From the NCBI GenBank assembly GCA_025964795.1, contig JAOPYC010000166.1, positions 55,294 to 119,293 of the forward strand: a DNA stretch of 64,000 nucleotides, read 5' to 3'. A model generated the notes under the pieces. It saw only the letters and a program-made list of their open reading frames with translations. It ran no database searches and was not told the DNA's origin. Of the stretch, positions 19,257 through 27,165 are shown one piece after another. The translations under genes were made by a program, and so were the position numbers. This stretch comes from Marmoricola sp. Lineage in GTDB: Bacteria; Actinomycetota; Actinomycetes; Propionibacteriales; Nocardioidaceae. Each line of letters begins with the position of its first letter. Within the stretch, counting starts at the first letter, position 1.

Positions 19257-19655
19257 ATGGCCACCTTGACCCTGCACGCTCACGGAGTGGCCGATCTCAC
19301 GCTCGCCTGGGAGCGGTACGCCGACCCGGCCCTGTGGTCGACGTGGGCACCGCAGATCCAGCGCGTCGACACCACGATGGACCGGCTGGCGGCCGGCGGC
19401 GCCGGCACCGTGCGTGCCGGGCTGCTGCCGCGCCCCACGCTGGGCGTCCCGTTCGAGGTGCTTGCCGTGGACGAGATGGCGATGCAGTGGGCCTGGCGGG
19501 CCCATCTGGGACCGGTGAGCCTGCACCTGGTCCACGGGGTGACCGCCCATCCGAGCGGTTGCGCGACGTGGCTGCGGGTGACGGGTCCCCTGCCCGTCAT
19601 CCTCGGGTATGCGCCGGTGGCCAGGTTCGCGATCGGCCGGCTGGTCAGGCCCTGA
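19257..19655 (+). CDS. SRPBCC family (polyketide cyclase-like) protein
   Basis: A 132-residue helix-grip fold protein. The early WERYADPALWSTWAPQIQRV is the typical helix 1 region of SRPBCC proteins, followed by strands (FEVLAVDEMAMQWAWRA; SLHLVHGVTAHPSGCATWLRV) and a short C-terminal helix (YAPVARFAIGRLVR). No signal peptide is seen. The start is the ATG at 19257. It is divergent from the other SRPBCC gene (104-base gap) and convergent with an SDR gene nine bases on. Ligand unknown. Confidence 0.75.
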   Translation: MATLTLHAHGVADLTLAWERYADPALWSTWAPQIQRVDTTMDRLAAGGAGTVRAGLLPRPTLGVPFEVLAVDEMAMQWAWRAHLGPVSLHLVHGVTAHPSGCATWLRVTGPLPVILGYAPVARFAIGRLVRP

Positions 19656-19664
19656 ACGGTCGGC

Positions 19665-20522
19665 TCAGCTCAGCCCCACCAGCGCCGCGGACCGCTCCCA
19701 CAAACCGTCGATGACCGCCGGGTCGTGGGCCTGCCTGTTCTCGCGGCCGTCGACCTTGAAGCGGCTGAAGTAGCGCCCGTTGACCTCGGGGTCGGGACCC
19801 CGCTCCGCGAGGACGATGAGCGGGGCCGCCCCGTCGGGGACGCTGATCGTCCCGAACCGCTTGAGCGGCGAGCGGTAGAGCAGGCCGACCAACCAGGAGT
19901 CGCGGCCGAACGAGCTGCCCACCGGGCCGGGGTGCACCGCGACCGAGACGACACCGTCTCCCGACCAGCGCTGGGCGATGCCGCGGGTGAAGACGATGTT
20001 CATCAGCTTGCCGGTGCCGTAGGCCGGGAACTCGATGGCCCGGCGGTGCTCGTAGTCGAGGTCCTCGAGCACGATCTTGCCCATCAGGTTGCCGATGCTG
20101 GAGGTGTTCACGACCAGCGACGAGCCGGCCTTGGCCAGCTGGGGGCGGAGCAGGTTGGTCAGCAGGAACGGGGCCAGGTGGTTGATCTGGAAGTTGGGCT
20201 CGTGGCCGTCGTGGGTCCTCTTCGTCGGCTTGAACGTGCCCCCCGCGTTGTTGAGCAGGACGTCCAGCGTCTCGACGCGCTCGCTCACCTGCTCGGCGAG
20301 ACGACGGACGTCGTCCAGCTTGGCGAAGTCCGCGATGAGCGGCTCGGTGCCGACGGCCTCCGCGACGGGGCGGAGCTTCTCGGCGGAGCGGCCGGTCACG
20401 TGGACCGTCGCCCCCCTGGCCGCCAGCGTCCTCGCGGTCTCGGCCCCGATCCCGTCGCTCGCTCCGGTCACCAGGACCGTGCGGCCTGCCATCGTCTGGG
20501 TGGTCGGGCTCTGGTCGCTCAT
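19665..20522 (-). CDS. Short-chain dehydrogenase/reductase (retinol dehydrogenase-like)
   Basis: A 285-residue classical SDR. The cofactor loop GASDGIGAET (residues 20-29), NNAGG, the catalytic Ser in NTSSIGN, and Tyr/Lys in YGTGK are all present. The C-terminal half (VVSVAVHPGPVGSSFGRDS) follows the retinol dehydrogenase/WW-oxidoreductase group, which acts on hydrophobic alcohols. HEPNFQINHLAPFLLTNLL is characteristic of that group. Start at the ATG at 20522. It lies 31 bases downstream of the SDR homologous to Rv3548c on the same strand, but has no equivalent in the M. tuberculosis order that I recall. Confidence 0.85.
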   Translation of the reverse strand: MSDQSPTTQTMAGRTVLVTGASDGIGAETARTLAARGATVHVTGRSAEKLRPVAEAVGTEPLIADFAKLDDVRRLAEQVSERVETLDVLLNNAGGTFKPTKRTHDGHEPNFQINHLAPFLLTNLLRPQLAKAGSSLVVNTSSIGNLMGKIVLEDLDYEHRRAIEFPAYGTGKLMNIVFTRGIAQRWSGDGVVSVAVHPGPVGSSFGRDSWLVGLLYRSPLKRFGTISVPDGAAPLIVLAERGPDPEVNGRYFSRFKVDGRENRQAHDPAVIDGLWERSAALVGLS

Positions 20523-20553
20523 GCCGCGAGCCTAGGCCAGGGGCCTGACGGCC

Positions 20554-21465
20554 TCAGACCCCGTAGACCGGGTCCGGGGTCGAGGCCTGGCCGATCAGGT
20601 CGCGCACGGCGTCGCCGACCTCGGTCGCCTCCCAGCGTCGGCCGAGGTCCTTCCTGGGCCCGTGCCGCCAGCCCTCCTCGACGCAGATCTGCCCGCCCTC
20701 GATCTCCAGCACCCGACCGGTGACGTCGCAGTCCGCCGAGGCGAGCCAGGCCACGACCGGTGAGTTGTTGGCCGGGTCCATGGCGTCGAAGGCACCCGCG
20801 GTGCCATCTCCTGGCGCCATCATCTCGGGGAACGCGCCCTCGGTCATCCGGGTGCGGGCCACCGGGGCGATGGCGTTGACCCCGACGCCGTAGCGCCCGA
20901 GCTCGGCCGCCGCCACCAGGGTCATGCCGGCGATCCCGGCCTTGGCCGTCGAGTAGGTCGTCTGTCCGATGGAGCCCTGCATCCCCGCTCCGGACGAGGT
21001 GTTGATGACCCTGGCCACCGGCTGCCGGCCCGCCTTCGACTCGGTACGCCACCAGGCACCGGCGTGCCGGAGCGGCGCGAAGTGGCCCTTGAGGTGGACC
21101 CGGATCACGGCGTCCCACTCCTCCTCGGAGGTGTTCACCAGCATCCGGTCGCGGACGAACCCCGCGTTGTTGACCAGGATGTCCAGGCCGCCGAAGACGT
21201 CGATCGCCTGCTGCACCATGGCGGCCGCCTGCTCGAAGTCGGCGACGTCCGCACCGTTGGCGACGGCCTCACCGCCCAGGGCCTCGATCTCCGACACCAC
21301 CTCGTGCGCCACCTCGGAGGCCGAGCCCTCCCCCGAGCCGGAGGTGCCGAGGTCGTTGACCACGACCCTCGCGCCCTGCCGGGCCAGCTCGAGCGCGTGG
21401 GCGCGGCCGATGCCGCGGCCGGCCCCGGTCACGACGGCGATGCGTCCTTCGAGGATGCGGGTCAC
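20554..21465 (-). CDS. SDR family oxidoreductase (Rv3548c-like), steroid locus
   Basis: A 303-residue classical SDR. Seen: GAGRGIGRAHALELARQG (cofactor loop, residues 14-31), NNAGFVRDRML, catalytic Ser in NTSSGAG and Tyr-Lys in YSTAK. The C-terminal extension resembles the hydroxyacyl-CoA dehydrogenase domain of multifunctional enzymes, suggesting a CoA-thioester 3-hydroxyacyl substrate. Gene order equals M. tuberculosis Rv3548c. It overlaps the next SDR by four bases (stop of the upstream gene within its ATG), so both are expressed from the KstR2-type promoter region at 22256. It probably oxidises a hydroxyl in late steroid-ring catabolism; the exact step is not known. Confidence 0.85.
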   Translation of the reverse strand: MTRILEGRIAVVTGAGRGIGRAHALELARQGARVVVNDLGTSGSGEGSASEVAHEVVSEIEALGGEAVANGADVADFEQAAAMVQQAIDVFGGLDILVNNAGFVRDRMLVNTSEEEWDAVIRVHLKGHFAPLRHAGAWWRTESKAGRQPVARVINTSSGAGMQGSIGQTTYSTAKAGIAGMTLVAAAELGRYGVGVNAIAPVARTRMTEGAFPEMMAPGDGTAGAFDAMDPANNSPVVAWLASADCDVTGRVLEIEGGQICVEEGWRHGPRKDLGRRWEATEVGDAVRDLIGQASTPDPVYGV

Positions 21466-22244
21466 GGGTTCTCCTTCTGGACGACGTGCAGGCTCTGTGC
21501 AATGAGGAAGGCTGGCGGCTCACCGCCGCCATGGCACTCCACGGACGCACCGGAGACGTAGGACGCGAGGTCGCAGGCCAGGAAGGCCACCACGTTGCCG
21601 ACCTCCGCGGGCTCCGCCATCCGGCCCAGCGGGATGGTCGCCTCGATCGCGGCCACCGTGGCGTCACCGCCGTAGTGGTCCTCGGTCTGCTCGGTCCGGC
21701 ACAGCCCGACGTCGACGGAGTTGACGCGCACCTTCGGCCCCCACTCGACCGCCAGCGACCGCGTGAGGCTGTCCACACCCGCCTTGGCCGCGCCGTACGC
21801 CGCCGTGCCGGGTGAGGGTCGCAGCGCGGAGACCGACGAGATGTTCACGATGACGCCGCCGGTCTCCTGGGCCTGCATCACCCGGTTGGCGGCCTGGGCG
21901 ACCAGGAGCGGGGCGGTCAGGTTGAGGCCGAGGATCCTGTCGTGGAACCGAGCCGAGGCGCCGGCGGCCAGCGCGTAGGGAGCGCCGCCGGCGTTGTTCA
22001 CCAGCACGTCGAGCCGGCCGTGCTCCGCGACGAGGGCTGACACCATCGCGGTCACGGCGTCGGGGTCGCGGACGTCGCACTGCACGTGGGTCGTGCCGGG
22101 GGCGGGCGTCTGCACGGCGGAGCGCGCACAGGTGACCACCCGGGCCCCGGCCGCGACCAGCACCTGGGCGATCCCGGCGCCGATGCCCTGGCTGCCGCCG
22201 GTGACGAGCGCGACACGGTCGGAGAGGTCCAGGGGGATCGACAC
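21462..22244 (-). CDS. SDR family oxidoreductase (Rv3549c-like), steroid locus
   Basis: A 260-residue classical SDR with GGSQGIGAGIAQVLVAAG (cofactor loop), NNAGGAPY, the catalytic Ser in NISSVSA and Tyr-Lys in YGAAK. Position and orientation equal M. tuberculosis Rv3549c, divergent from echA20. The start is the GTG at 22244, since no ATG lies in the correct frame near the fold; it is 12 bases from the KstR2-type box, which probably represses it directly. Its C-terminus (HGGGEPPAFL) is also family-like. Substrate not established; a hydroxyacyl-CoA intermediate of the indanedione pathway is inferred. Confidence 0.86.
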   Translation of the reverse strand: MSIPLDLSDRVALVTGGSQGIGAGIAQVLVAAGARVVTCARSAVQTPAPGTTHVQCDVRDPDAVTAMVSALVAEHGRLDVLVNNAGGAPYALAAGASARFHDRILGLNLTAPLLVAQAANRVMQAQETGGVIVNISSVSALRPSPGTAAYGAAKAGVDSLTRSLAVEWGPKVRVNSVDVGLCRTEQTEDHYGGDATVAAIEATIPLGRMAEPAEVGNVVAFLACDLASYVSGASVECHGGGEPPAFLIAQSLHVVQKENP

Positions 22245-22255
22245 TGCTGTACTGT

Positions 22256-22273
22256 ACCAAGCAAATGCTTGGT
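22256..22273. promoter_or_regulatory. KstR2-type operator between the SDR pair and echA20
   Basis: ACCAAGCAAATGCTTGGT is an 18-base near-perfect dyad. It shares ACCAAGCA-NN-TG-N-TTGGT with the box at 61820-61837. Against the published 14-base KstR2 consensus as I remember it (AnCAAGnaCTTGnT) the best alignment has two deviations. It lies 21 bases upstream of the echA20 ATG and 12 bases upstream of the SDR GTG. Confidence 0.8.
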
Positions 22274-22293
22274 TTGCGGTGCAGGAGGACTCG

Positions 22294-23094
22294 ATGGGTG
22301 TGACGTCAACGCTGGACGACCGCGGGATCCGGGTGATCACCGTCGCCTACCCGCCCGTGAACGCCCTGCCGGTCCAGGCCTGGTTCGACCTCGCCGACGC
22401 CCTCGACGAGGCGAGCAGGGACCTGGCCACGCACGTCGTGGTGCTACGTGCCGAGGGCAAGGGCTTCAACGCCGGCGTGGACATCAAGGAGATGCAGCAC
22501 ACCGAGGGCTTCGAGGCCTTGATCGGCGCCAACCGCGGCTGCTTCGCCGCGTTCAAGGCGGTCTACGAGTGCGCGGTCCCCGTGATCGCCGCAGTGAACG
22601 GCTTCTGCGTAGGCGGCGGCGTCGGCCTGGTCGGCAACGCCGACTGCATCGTGGCCAGCGACGACGCCTTCTTCGGCATCCCCGAGGTCGACCGCGGAGC
22701 CCTGGGTGCCGCGACCCACCTGGCCCGGATGGTGCCGCCGCACCTGATGCGCACGCTCTACTTCACCGGCCGCAACATCGCCGCCGCCGATCTCGTCCAG
22801 CACGGCTCGGTGCTCGAGGTGGTCCCCCGTGACCGGCTCGACGACGCCGCGCTGGCCGTCGCCGCCGAGATCGCCCGCAAGGACACCCGGGTGATCCGGA
22901 TGGCCAAGGAGGCGATCAACGGGATCGACCCGATCGACGTGAACAAGAGCTATCGCTTCGAGCAGGGCTTCACGATGGAGCTCAACCTCGCCGGGGTGGC
23001 CGACGAGCACCGCGATCTGTTCGTGAATCGGCAGAGCGCCGGCACTGACGAGCCCGGGATTTGGACGAGCTCGACCGCCGGGGGCCAGCAGTGA
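22294..23094 (+). CDS. echA20: Steroid D-ring hydrolase EchA20 (crotonase family)
   Basis: A 266-residue crotonase-fold enzyme. In M. tuberculosis EchA20 hydrolyses the D ring of the bicyclic CoA ester HIEC-CoA, giving COCHEA-CoA. Seen: EGKGFNAGVDIKEMQ (oxyanion strand), NGFCVGGGVGL (second oxyanion Gly loop), GIPEVDRGALGAATHL with the acidic residue, and ELNLAGVADEHRD near the end, all close to mycobacterial EchA20. About 18 extra C-terminal residues follow the family's usual end. The start is the ATG at 22294 after AGGAGG. It overlaps ipdA (GTGA) and heads echA20-ipdA-ipdB-ipdC. Confidence 0.92.
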   Translation: MGVTSTLDDRGIRVITVAYPPVNALPVQAWFDLADALDEASRDLATHVVVLRAEGKGFNAGVDIKEMQHTEGFEALIGANRGCFAAFKAVYECAVPVIAAVNGFCVGGGVGLVGNADCIVASDDAFFGIPEVDRGALGAATHLARMVPPHLMRTLYFTGRNIAAADLVQHGSVLEVVPRDRLDDAALAVAAEIARKDTRVIRMAKEAINGIDPIDVNKSYRFEQGFTMELNLAGVADEHRDLFVNRQSAGTDEPGIWTSSTAGGQQ

Positions 23095-23960
23095 GCATGC
23101 CCAGCAAGGTGATGTCGGCCGAGGACGTGATCGGCCGGATCGAGGACGGGATGACCGTCGGGATCGGGGGCTGGGGCTCCCGCCGCAAACCGATGGCGCT
23201 GGTGCGGGCGATGCTGCGCAGCGACCTGAAGGACCTCACCATCGTCTCGTACGCCGGCCCCGACGTCGGCCTGCTCCTGCAGTCCGGCCAGGCGACCAAG
23301 GTGGTCTACGCCTTCGCCACGCTGGACTCGATCCCGCTGGAGCCGCTGTTCTCCCGCGCCCGTCAGGAGGCGACCGCCTCGTTCCGGGAGTGGGACGAGG
23401 GGATGTTCCAGACCGGGCTGCGCGCCGCGGCCCAACGGCTGCCGTTCCTCCCGGTGCGGGCCGGCCTCGGCTCCGCCGTGCTCGAGAACGACCCGACCAT
23501 CAGAACCGTCACCAGTCCCTACGACGACCGGCAGGAGCTGGTCGCCGTACCCGCCCTCGAGCTGGACGTCGCGCTCGTGCACATGAACCGGGCCGACCAG
23601 TTCGGCAACGCGCAGTACCTCGGGCCCGACCCCTACTTCGACGACCTGTTCTGCATGGCTGCCACGGAGGCCTACGTCTCGACCGAGCAGGTCATCGACA
23701 CCGCGGGGCTGACCGTCGACGCGGCGCTGCAGACGCTGCTGCTCAACCGCACGATGGTGGCCGGGGTCGTGGAGGCGCCGAACGGCGCGCACTTCACCGC
23801 CTGCACGCCGACCTACGAACGCGACGAGAAGTTCCAGAAGGCCTACGCCACCGCCGCGAAGTCGCCCGAGGACTGGGCCGCGTTCCGGGAGCGGTTCCTG
23901 TCCGGGAGCGAGCAGGACTACCAGGACGCCGTGCTGGCGTTCGGTCAGGAGACCTCGTGA
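23091..23960 (+). CDS. ipdA: COCHEA-CoA hydrolase alpha subunit IpdA
   Basis: A 289-residue protein of the class I CoA-transferase fold that with IpdB opens the last steroid ring (COCHEA-CoA). Seen: GMTVGIGGWGSRRKPMALVRAMLRSD near the N-terminus, read as GIGGWGSRRKPM and VRAMLRSD, then the REWDEGM segment holding the catalytic Glu of the family, RLPFLPVRAGLGS, and NAQYLGPDPYFDDLF. These match mycobacterial IpdA. The start is the GTG at 23091 overlapping the echA20 stop; an ATG two codons on is an alternative. It overlaps ipdB by four bases, as expected for subunits of one complex. Confidence 0.93.
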   Translation: MSMPSKVMSAEDVIGRIEDGMTVGIGGWGSRRKPMALVRAMLRSDLKDLTIVSYAGPDVGLLLQSGQATKVVYAFATLDSIPLEPLFSRARQEATASFREWDEGMFQTGLRAAAQRLPFLPVRAGLGSAVLENDPTIRTVTSPYDDRQELVAVPALELDVALVHMNRADQFGNAQYLGPDPYFDDLFCMAATEAYVSTEQVIDTAGLTVDAALQTLLLNRTMVAGVVEAPNGAHFTACTPTYERDEKFQKAYATAAKSPEDWAAFRERFLSGSEQDYQDAVLAFGQETS

Positions 23961-24733
23961 GCGACACCTCACGCGCGGAGTACTGCGCGATCGCCATCGC
24001 CGACTGCTTCGCCGACGACGGCGAGATCATGGGCAGCCCGATGGGTCTGCTGCCGAGCCTCGGTGCCCGGCTCGCGAAGCTGACCTCCAACCCGCTGCTG
24101 ATGATCACCGACGGCGAGGCCCGCATCCTGCAGGGCGCTCCCCCGCTCGGCGTCACCGAGGACGTGGTGGAGGGGTGGATGCCGTTCCGGCTGGTGCTCG
24201 AGTCCGTCGTCACCTACGGCAAGCGCCACGTGATGATGGGCGCCACCCAGATCGACCGCGAGGGCAACCAGAACATCTCTGCCATCGGCGACTGGGCGCA
24301 GCCCAAGCGACAGCTCCTCGGCGTGCGCGGCGCCCCCGGCAACACCGTGAACAACAAGACGTCCTACTGGGTGCCCAAGCACTCGGCACGGGTCTTCGTC
24401 GAGCACGTCGACATCGTCTCCGGCGTCGGGAAGACACGCGCGGAGGCGGCCGGACCGGCCGCTACGCGCTTCCACGACGTCCGTCGCGTCGTGAGCGACC
24501 TCGGGGTCTTCGACTTCGAGGGTCCCGGGCACACGATGCGCTTCGTCTCGGTCCACCCGGGAGTCAGTGTCGAGGACGTGCAGGCCGCGTCGTCGTTCGC
24601 GATCGCGCTCCCGGACGGCGAGGTTCCCACGACCCGCGAGCCCTCCCCCGGCGAGCTGATGCTGATCCGGGAGATGCTCGACCCCAGGTCCCTTCGTGAC
24701 CGCGAGGTCCCCCCGGCGGGGGCGTCGGCGTGA
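23957..24733 (+). CDS. ipdB: COCHEA-CoA hydrolase beta subunit IpdB
   Basis: A 258-residue partner of IpdA with the CoA-transferase beta-subunit fold. Seen: the N-terminal GEIMGSPMGLLPSLGARLAK, LLMITDGEARIL, GATQIDREGNQNISAIGD, and NTVNNKTSYWVPKHS, all diagnostic of IpdB. The enzyme hydrolyses a C-C bond in the cyclohexenone ring of COCHEA-CoA although its fold is that of a transferase. The start is the GTG at 23957 within the ipdA stop; the stop overlaps the ipdC GTG by four bases, so the four genes echA20 to ipdC are translationally coupled. Confidence 0.93.
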   Translation: MSDTSRAEYCAIAIADCFADDGEIMGSPMGLLPSLGARLAKLTSNPLLMITDGEARILQGAPPLGVTEDVVEGWMPFRLVLESVVTYGKRHVMMGATQIDREGNQNISAIGDWAQPKRQLLGVRGAPGNTVNNKTSYWVPKHSARVFVEHVDIVSGVGKTRAEAAGPAATRFHDVRRVVSDLGVFDFEGPGHTMRFVSVHPGVSVEDVQAASSFAIALPDGEVPTTREPSPGELMLIREMLDPRSLRDREVPPAGASA

Positions 24734-25797
24734 TCGACCAGCTGCTGCGCACACCGCTGACCGAGCTGGTCGGCGTCCGCCACCCCGTCGTGCAGACCGG
24801 GATGGGCTGGGTCGCCGGCCCCCGCCTCGTCGTCGGTACGGCGAACGCCGGCGGTCTCGGCATCCTGGCCAGCGCCACCATGACGTACGACGAGCTCGAG
24901 CACGCCATCCTCGAGGTGAAGGCCCGCACCGACCAGCCCTATGGAGTGAACCTGCGTGCCGACGCCGCGGACGCCCACGACCGGGTGGACCTGCTGATCA
25001 AGCACGGAGTCCAGGTGGCCTCGTTCGCGCTCGCGCCCAAGAAGGAGCTGATCGCGAAGCTCAAGGACCACGGGATCGCGGTGATCCCGAGCGTGGGTGC
25101 GGCCCGCCATGCGGAGAAGGTCGCGGCCTGGGGCGCGGACGCCGTGATGATCCAGGGCGGCGAGGGCGGCGGCCACACCGGCAGCGTGCCCACCACGCTG
25201 CTGCTGCCGACCGTGCTGGACGCGGTCGACATCCCGGTGATCGCGGCCGGTGGGTTCTTCGACGGCCGCGGGCTGGCGGCCGCCCTCTCCTACGGCGCCG
25301 CGGGCATCGGCATGGGCACCCGGTTCCTGCTGACCAAGGACTCGACGGTGCCGGACGCGGTCAAGCAGCGCTACCTCGACGCCAACCTCGACGGCACCGT
25401 CGTCACCAGGAAGGTCGACGGCATGCCGCACCGGATGCTGCGCACCGAGCTCGTCGAGGAGGTCGAGGAGTCCAGCGGCCTGAAACGGCTCGTCCCGACC
25501 GCCCGTCGCACCTTGGAGTTCAAGCAGCTGAGCGGGATGTCCTGGCGCCAGCTCGCCGTCGACGGCCGGGCCATGCGCAAGGAGCAGGGCCGCACGCTGG
25601 CCCAGATGACCCTGGCGGCGAACACTCCGATGATGCTCAAGGCCGGGCTCGTCGACGGCGACACGGACGCCGGCGTGCTCGCCAGTGGACAGGTGGTCGG
25701 CGTGATCGACGACCTGCCGACCTGCGAGGAGCTGATCGAGCGCGTGGTCGTGGTCGCGGCTGACTGCCTGCGGCGTACGTCCAGCCTGCTGGCCTGA
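24730..25797 (+). CDS. ipdC: IpdC, nitronate monooxygenase-like flavin reductase of the indanedione pathway
   Basis: A 355-residue TIM-barrel FMN enzyme of the nitronate monooxygenase/2-nitropropane dioxygenase family. In steroid degraders IpdC is needed to make HIEC-CoA, acting as a double-bond reductase. Seen: HPVVQTGMGWVAGPRLV (FMN site start), ADAVMIQGGEGGGHTGS (phosphate loop with the family His), and PVIAAGGFFDGRGLAAALSYGAAGIGMGTRF, visible as AAGGFFDGRG and GIGMGTRF. The start is the GTG at 24730 overlapping ipdB. It is the last gene of the KstR2-type operon; 50 bases separate it from the next gene. Confidence 0.92.
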   Translation: MIDQLLRTPLTELVGVRHPVVQTGMGWVAGPRLVVGTANAGGLGILASATMTYDELEHAILEVKARTDQPYGVNLRADAADAHDRVDLLIKHGVQVASFALAPKKELIAKLKDHGIAVIPSVGAARHAEKVAAWGADAVMIQGGEGGGHTGSVPTTLLLPTVLDAVDIPVIAAGGFFDGRGLAAALSYGAAGIGMGTRFLLTKDSTVPDAVKQRYLDANLDGTVVTRKVDGMPHRMLRTELVEEVEESSGLKRLVPTARRTLEFKQLSGMSWRQLAVDGRAMRKEQGRTLAQMTLAANTPMMLKAGLVDGDTDAGVLASGQVVGVIDDLPTCEELIERVVVVAADCLRRTSSLLA

Positions 25798-25847
25798 CCT
25801 CGCCCGTTCCCCCGCGGGGCAGGGCTCCGGACCCCTACCTTGAGCAC

Positions 25848-26312
25848 ATGAGCTCCCTCGGCCGGTTCGTGTTCCTGGTGATGATCCCCCTCAACGTGCT
25901 CCTGGTCGTCTGGGCCTGGATCGGCCGGCTGTTCCTCGGCGCCCCGGGCTGGTTCATGATCCTGATGACCGTCGTCGTCCCGTTCCTGCTGCTGGCCCTG
26001 CTGCTGACCACCGTCCTGGCCTTCCGCGGCTCCGACAAGCCGCACTCCCTCACCGGCGCCCAGACGCTCTTCCAGCTCGCGGTGTGGGCGGGCCTGCTCG
26101 GGTTCGGCTTCTTCCTGGTCGACTTCGGCGACACCGACGACAGCCAGCGCTCGGTCTTCACCAACCTGGTCGGGACCAACGACGGCAGCCTGGCCCTGAG
26201 CACCAGCCTGGCCGCGGTGAGCACGGCGGTGGCCGTCCTCGGCTGGCTGGTGCTGCTCGTGCTGCTGGTCGCCCAGCGGCGCCGGCACCGCGCCGGGGTC
26301 GCCTACGCCTGA
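25848..26312 (+). CDS. Uncharacterised four-helix membrane protein
   Basis: A 154-residue hydrophobic protein with four clear membrane segments: FVFLVMIPLNVLLVVWAWIG (about 7-26), GWFMILMTVVVPFLLLALLL (34-53), LFQLAVWAGLLGFGFFLV (73-90) and VAVLGWLVLLVLLVAQ (128-143). The loop between helices 3 and 4 is acidic (DFGDTDDSQ) and the C-terminus is Arg-rich, suggesting N-in topology with a cytosolic tail. It follows ipdC by 50 bases on the same strand but has no known link to steroid metabolism. Function unknown. Confidence 0.75.
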   Translation: MSSLGRFVFLVMIPLNVLLVVWAWIGRLFLGAPGWFMILMTVVVPFLLLALLLTTVLAFRGSDKPHSLTGAQTLFQLAVWAGLLGFGFFLVDFGDTDDSQRSVFTNLVGTNDGSLALSTSLAAVSTAVAVLGWLVLLVLLVAQRRRHRAGVAYA

Positions 26313-26336
26313 GCTCTGATCCCAGGAACTGCGCCG

Positions 26337-27038
26337 CTACAACCCGGTCGTGTCCGCGAGCAGCTGCAGCTGGCGCTCGAAGAGCTGGTCGACGGCGGTG
26401 AACGTGTCCGGACCGTACTGCCCCAAGACCTCGAAGCTGACGCACCCGAACAGGGCCGCCCAGGCCAGGACGCCGCGCACGGTGAGGTCCTCCGGTGCGC
26501 TGCTCGGGAACTCGCGACGGATCCGCTTGACGTCGGCGGCCAGCTTGCGCGGCACCGGTGGCGTGTCGTCGGGAAGCCGTACGGCGCCGGCGGCGTAGGC
26601 GTCCTCCCAGACCCGAACGAGGGCTCCGATGACGCGGGTCCCGGGACCCGTCGTCCGCTCACCCGGGGCCTGGTAACCGGGCACCGGGCTCCCGAAGAGC
26701 AGGGCGTACGTCGCCGGCTCGCGCAGCGCCCAGCGTCGTACGGCGCGGCCGATCGCGACGAAGCGCCCGCGATGATCGTCGACCGCCACCTTGGCGACCG
26801 CGGCGTCGACCTCGTCGCCGAGCTCGTCGTACCCGTCGACCACGAGCAGGGTCAGCAGGTCGTCACGGCTGCGCACGTAGCGGTAGATCGCGGAGGAGAC
26901 GACCCCGAGCTCACGTGCCACCGCCCGCACCGACAGTGCGGCCGCGCCCTCGGTCGCCAGGTGGCTGCGGCCGATGCGGGTGATGTCCTGGAGGGTCTGG
27001 GCCCGAGCGCGCTCACGCGGAGTAGTGGTGTCTGCCAT
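26337..27038 (-). CDS. TetR/AcrR regulator with WHG-type C-terminal domain
   Basis: A 233-residue repressor. The HTH is at about 20-65 (IGRSHLATEGAAALSVRAVAR then LGVVSSAIYRYVRSRDDLL). The C-terminal domain, WALREPATYALLFGSPVPGYQAP, is the hallmark of the WHG-domain TetR group. Start at the ATG at 27038. The 127-base gap to the divergent epimerase gene holds two strong inverted repeats (AGAGC-AGC-GCTCT and GAGAGC-ACC-GCTCTC), which are probably its operators. It therefore most likely controls itself and the epimerase. Ligand unknown. Confidence 0.87.
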   Translation of the reverse strand: MADTTTPRERARAQTLQDITRIGRSHLATEGAAALSVRAVARELGVVSSAIYRYVRSRDDLLTLLVVDGYDELGDEVDAAVAKVAVDDHRGRFVAIGRAVRRWALREPATYALLFGSPVPGYQAPGERTTGPGTRVIGALVRVWEDAYAAGAVRLPDDTPPVPRKLAADVKRIRREFPSSAPEDLTVRGVLAWAALFGCVSFEVLGQYGPDTFTAVDQLFERQLQLLADTTGL

Positions 27039-27063
27039 GCCTCGATCATGCCAGAGCTGTGAG

Positions 27064-27141
27064 CAGAGCGCACTAAAGAGAGCAGCGCTCTTGACAGGTC
27101 TTCGAACAGAGCGCAGAGTTTCTTAAGAGAGCACCGCTCTC
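27064..27141. promoter_or_regulatory. Twin TetR operators between tetR and the epimerase gene
   Basis: Two dyads with the same core are seen: AGAGC-AGC-GCTCT at 27079-27091 and GAGAGC-ACC-GCTCTC at 27127-27141, 50 bases apart centre to centre. Extra half-sites CAGAGCGC occur at 27064-27071 and 27107-27114. The repeated spacing and shared core support binding by the adjacent TetR protein. Confidence 0.65.
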
Positions 27142-27165
27142 GTTTACACCTATCGAGAGGCAACC

